This document shows, piece by piece, positions 34,253 to 42,660 of a stretch of 64,000 nt of DNA (position 1 is the first letter of the stretch; each line of letters opens with the position of its first letter). This DNA comes from Pedobacter cryoconitis (GTDB lineage: Bacteria; Bacteroidota; Bacteroidia; Sphingobacteriales; Sphingobacteriaceae). The stretch spans positions 332,882 to 396,881 of the forward strand of contig NZ_JACHCC010000007.1 in NCBI RefSeq assembly GCF_014207135.1. The letters are read 5' to 3'. The translations under genes and the position numbers were made by a program. The notes beneath the pieces are model-generated. The model searched no databases. It saw only the letters and a list, made by a program, of their open reading frames with translations, and had not been told where the DNA came from.

Positions 34253-35469
34253 ATAAACCTTTCCAGGTAGGTTAAAATCTGTTTAGTTGATCCTGTTTTA
34301 TCCAGTACATATTTTTTGGCGGCAAGTCCCGCATGATGATCTTTCTGTAGCTGGTCAAAGGCTCTGGAAAGATCATTAAAAGAACTGATACTAATTGCTG
34401 CATTTAAGTTTAATAGGTCTTTTGCCTCCTGGAACTTATCATATTTTGGTCCGAATATTACCGGTAATCCAAAAGCAGCAGCTTCGAGCGTATTATGGAT
34501 TCCGGCTCCGAAGCCACCGCCGATATAAGCGATCTTGCCATAGGGATAAACCGAAGAAAGCAGCCCCATATTATCAATCAGCATAATCTGGCAATCAGGA
34601 AAAGACAATTGTTCATGGACTAAAGTATAACGGATTGCCTCCGGAAATAATTTCAGTAACTGGTTAATGTGGGCAGTGTCAACTTCATGAGGAGCAATAA
34701 TAAACTTCCATTCCGGATGAGCAGAGGCTAATGCAGCAATTAACTGCTCGTCCTGCGGCCATGTACTTCCTGCAATAAAAACCGGGGCTTTTCCGGCAAA
34801 TTTCTCAATGACAGGTAAAGATCTTGCGGATAATACATGTTCGGCTACTCTGTCAAAACGCGTATCTCCACTCAGGCTTACCTGATTGATATTCAGACTT
34901 TGCAGTAATTCTACACTTTGTGTATTCTGTACAAAAAAATGAGTGACCGCGTTCAGCATACTCCGGTAAAATCCTCCGTACCACTTGAAAAAGAGCTGAT
35001 CTGGTCTGAAGATTCCTGAAATAATCAATAAGGGGATCTGGTTTTTCTGAAGTACCTTAAAATAATGATACCAGAATTCATATTTGGTGAAAATGGCAAT
35101 TTCCGGCTTGATAAGGCTGATCAATCGCTCTGCATTTTTGCGGGTATCCAGCGGGAGATAGAAGACACCATCAGCAAGGGCGTAATTTTTACGGACTTCA
35201 TAACCTGAAGGAGAGAAAAATGTAACAATGACTTTTTGATCGGGATACTTTTTTTTCAGTGCTTCCAGAACCGGTCTTCCCTGTTCAAATTCACCTAGGG
35301 AGGCAAAATGAAACCAGATATGTTTTTTTGTACTGTCAATTTGTTTTTCTATCGTTTCAAAGATGTTTTCCCTGCCTTTTATAAATAATTTAGCCTTAAT
35401 GTTAAAGAATGAAGCGATGTGTATAATCATCCTGTAAAGGGCGATACCAAAATTATAAAGCAAAAGCAT
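34249..35469 (-). CDS. waaA: 3-deoxy-D-manno-octulosonic acid (Kdo) transferase
   Basis: Adds Kdo to lipid A precursor at the inner membrane. The 406-residue GT-B (GT30) protein has one N-terminal membrane-associated segment and FHFASLGEFEQGRPVLEAL with the conserved catalytic Glu. PDQKVIVTFFSPSGYEV, LPLDTRKNAERLI, FTKYEFWY and GGGFGAGIHNTLEAAAFGLPVIFGP follow. The window thus contains the lipid A-core link step. It is convergent with hemH and divergent from ugd copy 2. Confidence 0.93.
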   Translation of the reverse strand: MLLLYNFGIALYRMIIHIASFFNIKAKLFIKGRENIFETIEKQIDSTKKHIWFHFASLGEFEQGRPVLEALKKKYPDQKVIVTFFSPSGYEVRKNYALADGVFYLPLDTRKNAERLISLIKPEIAIFTKYEFWYHYFKVLQKNQIPLLIISGIFRPDQLFFKWYGGFYRSMLNAVTHFFVQNTQSVELLQSLNINQVSLSGDTRFDRVAEHVLSARSLPVIEKFAGKAPVFIAGSTWPQDEQLIAALASAHPEWKFIIAPHEVDTAHINQLLKLFPEAIRYTLVHEQLSFPDCQIMLIDNMGLLSSVYPYGKIAYIGGGFGAGIHNTLEAAAFGLPVIFGPKYDKFQEAKDLLNLNAAISISSFNDLSRAFDQLQKDHHAGLAAKKYVLDKTGSTKQILTYLERFI

Positions 35470-35608
35470 TTTGTACGTTGTATTTATTATCTTAGCCGAA
35501 GATACTTGATTAAATTTAAAAAAAATCTGATTATATGTTAAGTTGTTAGGCTTTAGCGTTATGTATCCAAGTAAGTTAAACGAGTTAATTATATTTTAAA
35601 ACATCCAT

Positions 35609-36919
35609 ATGAAAATTGCCGTAATCGGAACAGGGTATGTTGGGCTTGTCACCGGGACTTGTCTGGCTGAAACAGGTAATACCGTAATTTGTGTCGACAT
35701 TAATGAATCAAAGGTTCTGAAGATGCAAAACGGGGAGATTCCTATTTATGAACCTGGGCTTGATGTATTGTTCCTAAGAAATATCGTACAAAAAAGATTG
35801 ACTTTTACTACCGATCTGGCTATTGCTGTTAAAGATGCGCAGATTATTTTTATGGCTCTGCCAACGCCTCCGGGTGGAGATGGAGCAGCCGATCTGTCCT
35901 ATATTTTAGGGGCAGCGGAAGATATCGCGAAATTAGTAACCGAATATAAAGTTATTGTCAATAAATCTACAGTTCCAGTAGGTACCGCAGATAAGGTACA
36001 GGCTGTATTTGCAGCACATACTGATGTTAAGGTTGACGTGGTTTCGAACCCGGAGTTCCTGAGAGAAGGAGTGGCGGTAGATGATTTTATGAAACCGGAC
36101 CGTGTGGTTATTGGTACCAGGAGTGAACGTGCACAAAAATTAATGGCCGAATTATACGGACCATATGTACGCCAGGGAAATCCGATCTTATTTATGGATG
36201 AGAAATCATCTGAGCTGACCAAATATGCTGCAAATTCATTTCTGGCCACAAAGATCACTTTCATGAACGAAGTAGCCAATCTTTGCGAGCTGGTTGGTGC
36301 CGATGTTGATGCTGTGCGTAAAGGTATAGGATCCGATGAGCGGATTGGAAAACGTTTCCTGTTTCCAGGCATTGGTTACGGTGGTTCATGTTTCCCTAAA
36401 GATGTACAGGCACTGGCTAAATCGGCTGAGGAGCATAAATATGAATTCAAGATCCTCGAAGCAGTTATGGAGATCAATGAAAAACAAAAAACTGTACTGG
36501 TTGAAAAACTGCAAAAATATTATAAGAATGAACTGAAAGGTAAACATTTTGCCCTTTGGGGATTAGCTTTTAAACCCGAAACAGATGATATTCGCGAAGC
36601 ACCTGCTTTGTATATTATTGATGAGCTGGTAAAACTAGGCGCAACTATTACTGTTTTCGATCCGGAAGGGATGAAAAATGTCAAAGGACTGATTGGAGAC
36701 AAGGTTAAATATGCCGATGACCAGTATGAAGCATTGAAAGGTGCTGATGCTTTATTGATTGCTACAGAATGGTCGGTTTTCAGGAACCCTGATTTTGAGC
36801 GCATGGAAGAGAAATTAGCCAATAAAGTTATTTTCGATGGACGTAATTTATATGACCTGCAGAAAATGATTGATTTGGGATATTATTATAACAGTATTGG
36901 CCGTAAACTGGTAGATTAA
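35609..36919 (+). CDS. ugd: UDP-glucose 6-dehydrogenase, copy 2
   Basis: The 436-residue protein has the same motifs as copy 1: AVIGTGYVGLVTGTCLAETG, STVPVGT, NPEFLREG, catalytic Cys261 in GYGGSCFPKD, and FKPETDDIREAP. It makes UDP-glucuronate, which the adjacent gene converts to UDP-xylose. Its stop overlaps the next start by one base (TAATG). Copy 1 at 8753 sits with manC, so the two copies probably feed different polymers or differ in regulation. Confidence 0.93.
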   Translation: MKIAVIGTGYVGLVTGTCLAETGNTVICVDINESKVLKMQNGEIPIYEPGLDVLFLRNIVQKRLTFTTDLAIAVKDAQIIFMALPTPPGGDGAADLSYILGAAEDIAKLVTEYKVIVNKSTVPVGTADKVQAVFAAHTDVKVDVVSNPEFLREGVAVDDFMKPDRVVIGTRSERAQKLMAELYGPYVRQGNPILFMDEKSSELTKYAANSFLATKITFMNEVANLCELVGADVDAVRKGIGSDERIGKRFLFPGIGYGGSCFPKDVQALAKSAEEHKYEFKILEAVMEINEKQKTVLVEKLQKYYKNELKGKHFALWGLAFKPETDDIREAPALYIIDELVKLGATITVFDPEGMKNVKGLIGDKVKYADDQYEALKGADALLIATEWSVFRNPDFERMEEKLANKVIFDGRNLYDLQKMIDLGYYYNSIGRKLVD

Positions 36920-37908
36920 TGGAGCGTAAAAGAGTATTGATTACCGGTGCAGCCGGATTTTTGGGTTCGCATTTATGCGATCGCTTTATCAAAGAAGACT
37001 ATCATGTCATTGCAATGGATAACCTGATTACAGGTGATCTTCAGAATATCGAACACCTTTTTGCCCTGGAGAATTTTGAGTTTTCGCACCATGATGTGTC
37101 TAAATTTGTCTATGTGCCTGGTAAACTGGATTATATCCTTCATTTTGCCTCTCCGGCAAGTCCGATTGATTATCTGAAAATTCCAATTCAAACCCTTAAA
37201 GTGGGTTCTTTGGGTACACATAATTTATTGGGCTTGGCTAAGAATAAAAATGCAAGGATGATTATTGCTTCCACTTCAGAAGTTTATGGTGATCCGAGTG
37301 TGAACCCTCAGCCGGAAGAATATTGGGGGAATGTCAATCCTGTAGGACCAAGAGGTGTTTACGATGAGGCTAAACGTTTTCAGGAAGCAATGACTATGGC
37401 TTACCATACATTTCATGGCCTGGAAACACGGATTGTTCGTATTTTCAATACTTACGGACCAAGAATGCGCCTGAATGACGGACGTGTACTGCCTGCTTTT
37501 ATCGGACAGGCTTTAAGAGGTGAAGACCTGACCGTTTTCGGTGATGGTTCACAGACCCGCTCTTTCTGTTATGTAGATGACCTGGTAGAGGGAATTTACA
37601 GATTGTTGCTGAGTGACTATGCACAACCGGTAAATATTGGAAACCCTGATGAAATTACCATTAGTCAGTTTGCTGAAGAAATTATTAAACTGACTGGCAC
37701 CACGCAGAAGGTGATTTATAAAGAGTTGCCTATGGATGACCCTAAGCAGCGCAGACCGGATATCACCAAAGCAAGGGCATTGCTGAACTGGGAGCCTAAA
37801 GTAAATCGTGCAGAAGGGCTTAAAATTACTTACGAGTATTTCAAGAGTCTGCCGGCAGAGGCATTGGTGAATAAAGAACATAAAGATTTTACAACATACA
37901 ACCGTTAA
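36919..37908 (+). CDS. UDP-glucuronate decarboxylase (UDP-xylose synthase)
   Basis: Converts UDP-glucuronate to UDP-xylose with NAD+. The 329-residue extended SDR has LITGAAGFLGSHLCDRF, HFASPASPIDYL (the UXS-specific loop), STSEVYGDPSVNPQPE, GPRGVYDEAKRFQE with the catalytic Tyr/Lys pair, and VRIFNTYGPRM. The position directly after ugd supports UXS over other epimerases. It is followed 6 bases later by galE. Confidence 0.9.
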   Translation: MERKRVLITGAAGFLGSHLCDRFIKEDYHVIAMDNLITGDLQNIEHLFALENFEFSHHDVSKFVYVPGKLDYILHFASPASPIDYLKIPIQTLKVGSLGTHNLLGLAKNKNARMIIASTSEVYGDPSVNPQPEEYWGNVNPVGPRGVYDEAKRFQEAMTMAYHTFHGLETRIVRIFNTYGPRMRLNDGRVLPAFIGQALRGEDLTVFGDGSQTRSFCYVDDLVEGIYRLLLSDYAQPVNIGNPDEITISQFAEEIIKLTGTTQKVIYKELPMDDPKQRRPDITKARALLNWEPKVNRAEGLKITYEYFKSLPAEALVNKEHKDFTTYNR

Positions 37909-37914
37909 TCAGAA

Positions 37915-38937
37915 ATGGGCAAAATATTAGTTACCGGAGGAACAGGATTTATTGGTTCTCATACTGCAGTTGAATTGACCAATGCTGGTTATGAAGTCAT
38001 TTTGGTCGATAATTTCTCTAATTCCAACAGAAAAATCCTTAAACAGCTGGAGACTATTCTGGGGCAGCAGCCTGAATTTGTGGAACTTGATCTTTGCGAT
38101 GAAGCAAAGGTAAATGAGTTTGTCGCCAAACATCCTGATATTACAGGAGTAATTCATTTTGCAGCCTTTAAGGCTGTAGGTGAATCTGTACAGCAGCCAT
38201 TAAAATATTATAGAAATAATTTTTATTCATTGATCAACCTGATTAATGCTTTTGATAGTAAAATTGATCTGGTATTTTCTTCTTCCTGTACAGTGTACGG
38301 ACAGCCTGATCAATTACCTGTAACGGAAAGTGCAGTAGTTAAAAAAGCCGAGTCCCCTTATGGAAATACCAAGCAGATTGCAGAAGAAATTCTGTCTGAA
38401 ACCTGTGCAGTTACACCTGGTCTGAAAATTACTTCTCTGCGTTATTTCAACCCTGTAGGAGCACATGAGTCGGCCCTTATCGGAGAATTACCAATTGGAG
38501 TTCCTCAGAACCTGATCCCGTTTGTTACGCAGTCAGCAATTGGTAAACGTGGACCAATTACTGTTTATGGAGATGATTACAATACACCTGATGGAAGTGC
38601 AATACGTGATTATATCCATGTAGTGGATCTGGCAAAAGCGCATGTTGCTGCAATTAAACGGATGGAAAGCGGAAAGGCAGAAAGCAATTATGAAGTATTC
38701 AACTTAGGTACAGGAAAAGGGACATCGGTGCTGGAAATTATCTCTGCATTTGAAAAATCTACCGGAACCAAACTGAGTTATACTATCGGAGCGAGAAGAG
38801 AAGGAGATATTGAACAGGTTTGGGGAGATGTAACTAAATCGGCTGAACAGCTTGGCTGGAAGGCAGAGCTTGATATTAACCAGATGATGCTTTCGGCATG
38901 GAAATGGGAAAATTATATCAAAGATAACCCCTTCTAA
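37915..38937 (+). CDS. galE: UDP-glucose 4-epimerase
   Basis: Interconverts UDP-glucose and UDP-galactose. The 340-residue enzyme has VTGGTGFIGSHTAVELTNAG, HFAAFKAVGESV, FSSSCTVYG, the YGNTK catalytic pair, RYFNPVGAHES and the long substrate loop with GVPQNLIPFVTQ. It follows the UXS gene by 6 bases and its stop directly abuts the next ATG, so it belongs to the ugd-uxs-galE operon. Confidence 0.93.
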   Translation: MGKILVTGGTGFIGSHTAVELTNAGYEVILVDNFSNSNRKILKQLETILGQQPEFVELDLCDEAKVNEFVAKHPDITGVIHFAAFKAVGESVQQPLKYYRNNFYSLINLINAFDSKIDLVFSSSCTVYGQPDQLPVTESAVVKKAESPYGNTKQIAEEILSETCAVTPGLKITSLRYFNPVGAHESALIGELPIGVPQNLIPFVTQSAIGKRGPITVYGDDYNTPDGSAIRDYIHVVDLAKAHVAAIKRMESGKAESNYEVFNLGTGKGTSVLEIISAFEKSTGTKLSYTIGARREGDIEQVWGDVTKSAEQLGWKAELDINQMMLSAWKWENYIKDNPF

Positions 38938-39504
38938 ATGTTATTGAAGGATCATAAAGACCTTAAAGCGGCTATAACTGCAATCCCTGATAAAGAAAAG
39001 GATAAGTTGTTAATGCGCCTGATTGCAAAGGATAAGGTGCTGACTGAACACCTTCATTTCAAGTTACTGGAAAATGAAGGTGATCTGGAAGAAAGAAGCC
39101 AGCTGTTGCATGAAGAAATTACAGTTGCTGTAAGGTCTCTTGATCAGCTGAAAAGAGCAACAGCTAAAGATACATTACTTATCTTCCGGAAGTTGAATGG
39201 CAGGGTTAATCATCACTTTAAGGTAACCAAAGACCCGAATACAGAAGCAGAGCTTCGTATTCATTTATTGAAAAGTGTACCTGCAGGTTATCATGAAAGC
39301 GTGCTTTCACCTATGGCAAAGTTCAATGACAGGCTCAAAACATATTTCTTAAGGACTACATTGGCCCTGTATAAGAAATACCTGAAACTGCATGAAGATC
39401 TCCAGTATGATCTGAAAGATGATTTTAACAAGGTTCTGGAAAAGCTGGAAAAACACGATCTGATAAAGGCGGCCTCGGAGTTGGGGTTGCCAAAAGAATT
39501 ATAA
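38938..39504 (+). CDS. Conserved hypothetical helical protein
   Basis: A 188-residue, charged, almost entirely alpha-helical soluble protein with no signal peptide (KAAITAIPDKEKDKLLMRLI, then LEERSQLLHEEITVAVRSLDQL, and a C-terminal KYLKLHEDLQYDL). No family is recognised. The ATG touches the galE stop, so translation is coupled. It may be a small regulatory or assembly partner of the nucleotide-sugar enzymes around it, but no evidence beyond position supports that. Confidence 0.7.
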   Translation: MLLKDHKDLKAAITAIPDKEKDKLLMRLIAKDKVLTEHLHFKLLENEGDLEERSQLLHEEITVAVRSLDQLKRATAKDTLLIFRKLNGRVNHHFKVTKDPNTEAELRIHLLKSVPAGYHESVLSPMAKFNDRLKTYFLRTTLALYKKYLKLHEDLQYDLKDDFNKVLEKLEKHDLIKAASELGLPKEL

Positions 39505-39572
39505 AGAAATACCTGGTCCTGTTTGAATTGATGATAAGCAGGATCACTTAAAAAGAAGATAAAAGAATTACC

Positions 39573-40622
39573 ATGAAGAAGATTTTAATAACCGGTGGTG
39601 CAGGATTTATCGGTTCTCACGTAGTGAGAAGATTTGTGAATAAGTATCCTGATTATCAAATTATAAACCTGGATAAACTAACTTATGCAGGTAATCTTGC
39701 CAACCTGACAGATATCGAAGCAAATCCTAATTACAGATTTGTAAAGGCAGATATAACTGATGCCGAGGAAATCAATGCTTTGTTCAGAGAGGAGAATTTT
39801 GATGCAGTAATTCACCTGGCTGCAGAATCTCATGTTGACAGGTCGATTACTGATCCGACTGCATTTGTAATGACGAATGTCATTGGTACTGTAAATCTGC
39901 TGAATGCAGCAAGGGAATTCTGGAAAGGGGATTATCAGACAAAGCGGTTTTATCATGTATCAACGGATGAAGTTTATGGTGCACTGGGTGATACAGGAAT
40001 GTTTACTGAAAGTACTGGTTATGATCCTCATAGCCCTTATTCTGCTTCTAAAGCAAGTTCAGATCATTTTGTAAGGGCTTATCATGATACTTACGGACTG
40101 GATGTCGTGATTTCGAATTGTTCAAATAATTATGGTTCTCATCATTTTCCTGAAAAATTAATTCCACTGGCTATTAATAATATCAAGAATAATCTTCCTG
40201 TTCCTGTTTATGGTAAAGGAGAGAATATCCGGGACTGGTTATGGGTAGAAGATCATGCACGTGCAATTGATGTCATCTTCCATGAAGCAAAAACAGGGGA
40301 AACTTATAATATCGGCGGACATAATGAATGGAAAAATATTGACCTGATTCACTTGCTTTGCAAAATTATGGACCAGAAACTGGGACGCACAGATGGGGAG
40401 TCGGCAAAACTGATTACGTTTGTTACTGACCGGGCAGGACATGACTTGCGCTATGCAATCGATTCGACGAAATTGCAGGAAAAACTGAACTGGGTTCCGA
40501 GTTTGCAATTTGAAGAGGGACTGGAGAAAACTGTAGCGTGGTATCTGGAGAACGAAGAATGGCTCACGAACGTTACCTCAGGAAATTATCAGAAATACTA
40601 CGAGACACAGTATAACAGATAG
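39573..40622 (+). CDS. rfbB: dTDP-glucose 4,6-dehydratase, copy 2
   Basis: The 349-residue protein has the same motifs as the copy at 11868: GGAGFIGSHVVRRF, LAAESHVDRS, STDEVYG and YSASKASSDHF. The two proteins look highly similar along their length, including the Gly-His-Asn-Glu-Trp segment near residue 250. It is the last gene of the ugd-uxs-galE group, 68 bases after the helical hypothetical gene. The 4-keto sugar it makes could go to rhamnose or another deoxysugar. Confidence 0.92.
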   Translation: MKKILITGGAGFIGSHVVRRFVNKYPDYQIINLDKLTYAGNLANLTDIEANPNYRFVKADITDAEEINALFREENFDAVIHLAAESHVDRSITDPTAFVMTNVIGTVNLLNAAREFWKGDYQTKRFYHVSTDEVYGALGDTGMFTESTGYDPHSPYSASKASSDHFVRAYHDTYGLDVVISNCSNNYGSHHFPEKLIPLAINNIKNNLPVPVYGKGENIRDWLWVEDHARAIDVIFHEAKTGETYNIGGHNEWKNIDLIHLLCKIMDQKLGRTDGESAKLITFVTDRAGHDLRYAIDSTKLQEKLNWVPSLQFEEGLEKTVAWYLENEEWLTNVTSGNYQKYYETQYNR

Positions 40623-40649
40623 ACGGAGGTTTCTTCGCTGATAGAGATC

Positions 40650-40735
40650 AAAAAAATTGGTTGCTGTTTTTTTTTGGCCGGTTATGTCTTCTTTGAAGCC
40701 ATAAATGCCAAAAAAAACAGCAACCAATTTTTTTT
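40650..40735. repeat. Very long inverted repeat (28-base stem)
   Basis: The arms at 40650-40678 and 40707-40735 are complementary over about 28 bases with one bulge, each containing ATTGGTTGCTG or its complement plus A and T tracts. The loop region can pair further (TTATG with CATAA, CTTC with GAAG). It lies between convergent genes (rfbB and the SRPBCC gene) and has T tracts on both strands, so it can end transcripts in both directions. Confidence 0.85.
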
Positions 40736-40742
40736 CACCACC

Positions 40743-40793
40743 AGAAATACTACCCGGTTTATCTTTGATAAAGAAAAACCGGATAGTATTTCT
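40743..40793. repeat. Second long inverted repeat (18-base stem)
   Basis: AGAAATACTACCCGGTTT (40743-40760) pairs with its reverse complement at 40776-40793 with one mismatch, and the loop contains CTTT/AAAG. Only 7 bases separate it from the first hairpin, and the two are unrelated in sequence. Confidence 0.8.
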
Positions 40794-40878
40794 GATAATT
40801 TCCTTCGGACCTTAAATAGATATCCGTGCATGGAGCATAGTATGTTATGCATACAGCATAAAATACATTATTTCTTTT

Positions 40879-41379
40879 CTACGGATGACTTTCTGCATAA
40901 TCGGAAAGACCCCTGGCAAAATCATAGAACATGTTCTGAAATATCCTGTTCTTTAAGAATGATTGAAAGGGGCGGAGATAACTCCGAAGGTTATAATACA
41001 CATGCCAGGTAATGAGTGTCCCATTTCCCTGTGGGGTAAAAAGAATATCTTCTACCATCTGGGATACAATGGGGACACTAAGGGCATCGGAACTAAATGC
41101 AAATCGCTTTCCCATATCCAACACCAATAATCTTTCTCGGACCCTGATCCAGGCCAGATGAATATCTCTGATGCTCCCAAAATTGTCAGCAGGGGTATTG
41201 TACCAAATGGTTTTTTGGTAACCTTTTGCCCAGTCAGATTGATTTTCACCGGTTATTAATATTTCATAAAGCCTCCCGGAAGATGCCAGAGAACTAATTT
41301 GTATCGTTAAGCAATTTTTAGCACTGGCACTAAACGATAGATCGGATGGAATGTTATTGAACCACATAAGCAAAGACAA
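40879..41379 (-). CDS. SRPBCC-family protein
   Basis: The 166-residue protein fits the SRPBCC (START/polyketide-cyclase-like) lipid-binding fold: an N-terminal strand, the SLASSGRLYEILITGENQSDWAKGYQKTIWYNTPAD middle, and the C-terminal GTLITWHVYYNLRSYLRP strand and helix. The fold binds hydrophobic ligands, but no specific role is apparent. It has no signal peptide, so it is cytoplasmic. It is convergent with rfbB, with two large hairpins between them. Confidence 0.6.
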   Translation of the reverse strand: MSLLMWFNNIPSDLSFSASAKNCLTIQISSLASSGRLYEILITGENQSDWAKGYQKTIWYNTPADNFGSIRDIHLAWIRVRERLLVLDMGKRFAFSSDALSVPIVSQMVEDILFTPQGNGTLITWHVYYNLRSYLRPFQSFLKNRIFQNMFYDFARGLSDYAESHP

Positions 41380-41467
41380 TCTTTAATGAAAAATCTCTTA
41401 TAAAGCTCTGGATTGATTAGGTATTCCTACTTGACATTTGTTAGTTAATAATCTCCCCGCATATGCA

Positions 41468-42586
41468 TTACTTCTTTGCTTTTAACAACTGTAACTCTTG
41501 CTTAAACTCAGCATTCGACTTCATGATGTAAGCCTGAAGCTCATTTAGTTTCTCGTTTTGTTCTTTAACCTGTTTGTCCTTTTCCAGAAGATAAAGGGTA
41601 AGCTCTTCTACTTTTTTAACCAATAACTTATTCATCTCACCCAGCTCAATACCCTCTTTAGCAACCTCCTGCTCAGAAGGAAACTCTGGTAAATGCTGAT
41701 GTTTGTCAATGTATAGTTTCAGTTCCGACAGGGTAGGCATCTGATAATCGCTCTTGAAAACGTAATCGGGCCAGTTAGCCGTTTCTACTTTTATCGCTTT
41801 ACAACGGATATTTCCATTGACAGCCAATTTTTCCAATGGATTCTGTATGCCTATTCCTACATTACCATTGCTGGTTAACCTCATGTTCTCTTTCAGATTG
41901 GTGTAAAAAGTGAGATCGTGATTAGAGGTTGTACCTACAATCCCAAATTGAGCTCCGCCTGCACCTAAAAATGTACCGACAATATTATTTCCTACAGAGA
42001 CGTAGGTGTTATTGTTATTGGCGTTAAAAACGGTCAGCTTATTATCGGGAGTCTGTGTGCCTATTCCTACATTACCGCTGCTGGTTAACCTCATATTCTC
42101 CTTCGAATTAGTGTAAAAAGCAAGGTCATGGTTAGAAGCTGTACCTACAACCCCGAATTGAGTTCCTCTTGCACCAAAAAGTGTACCGACAGTATTATTT
42201 TCTACGGTGACGTAGGTGTCACTGGTATTGGCATTAACAATTGTCAACTTATTGTAGGGAGTCTGTGTACCTATTCCTAAATTACCATTCCTGGTCAACC
42301 TCATATTCTCCTTTAAATTGGTGTAAAAGGTGAGATCATGATCAGAAGCTGTACCAATAAGCCCAAAAGAAGTTCCGGCGGCTCCAAATAAAGTAGCTAC
42401 TGTGTTATTCGCTACCGAAACATATGTATTATTGAAATTAGGCTCATAAATCGATAATTTATTTAAGGGATTCTCAGTTCCTAGCCCTGCATTTCCATTT
42501 CCACTAGGGCTCCAGTAAAAGGTATTTTGAGCATGCGAATAACCAGCTGCCATCATGGACAGGATAATTAGTAAAAGTCTTTTCAT
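41468..42586 (-). CDS. Secreted surface protein with three tandem repeats and WPDYVF module
   Basis: The 372-residue protein has a signal peptide (LLLIILSMMAAGYSHAQ). Three tandem repeats of exactly 70 residues each follow (residues 42-251), starting NKLSIY, NKLTIV and NKLTVF and ending in LGIGTQTP-like turns. The C-terminus carries the WPDYVFKSDYQMPTLSELKLYI, HLPEFPSE, GIELGEMNKLLVKKVEELTLYL module plus a long coiled coil, also found in the 22544 gene. The repeats are beta-rich, as in phage tail or adhesin stalks, and the domain at the end probably trimerises. It is likely surface-exposed. Confidence 0.7.
   Translation of the reverse strand: MKRLLLIILSMMAAGYSHAQNTFYWSPSGNGNAGLGTENPLNKLSIYEPNFNNTYVSVANNTVATLFGAAGTSFGLIGTASDHDLTFYTNLKENMRLTRNGNLGIGTQTPYNKLTIVNANTSDTYVTVENNTVGTLFGARGTQFGVVGTASNHDLAFYTNSKENMRLTSSGNVGIGTQTPDNKLTVFNANNNNTYVSVGNNIVGTFLGAGGAQFGIVGTTSNHDLTFYTNLKENMRLTSNGNVGIGIQNPLEKLAVNGNIRCKAIKVETANWPDYVFKSDYQMPTLSELKLYIDKHQHLPEFPSEQEVAKEGIELGEMNKLLVKKVEELTLYLLEKDKQVKEQNEKLNELQAYIMKSNAEFKQELQLLKAKK
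41834..42463 (-). repeat. Three 210-base tandem repeats inside the surface protein gene
   Basis: Residues 42-111, 112-181 and 182-251 align without gaps (DHDLTFYTNLKENMRLT, NHDLAFYTNSKENMRLT and NHDLTFYTNLKENMRLT at the same place). The copies differ at scattered positions, so the duplication is not very recent. Confidence 0.85.
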
Positions 42587-42660
42587 GAATGTAAATTAAA
42601 AATATGCTGTAAATATAAACAGGTGTTTTTAATTTTAGGTTAAATGAAAGACTAATGAAA

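Noticed and set aside
35899..36372. Minus-strand ORF of 157 codons in ugd copy 2
   Set aside because: Antisense of the conserved dehydrogenase; similar shadows arise from copy 1.
40674..41012. Plus-strand ORF of 112 codons
   Set aside because: It runs through both long hairpins and into the antisense of the SRPBCC gene; its composition is not protein-like.
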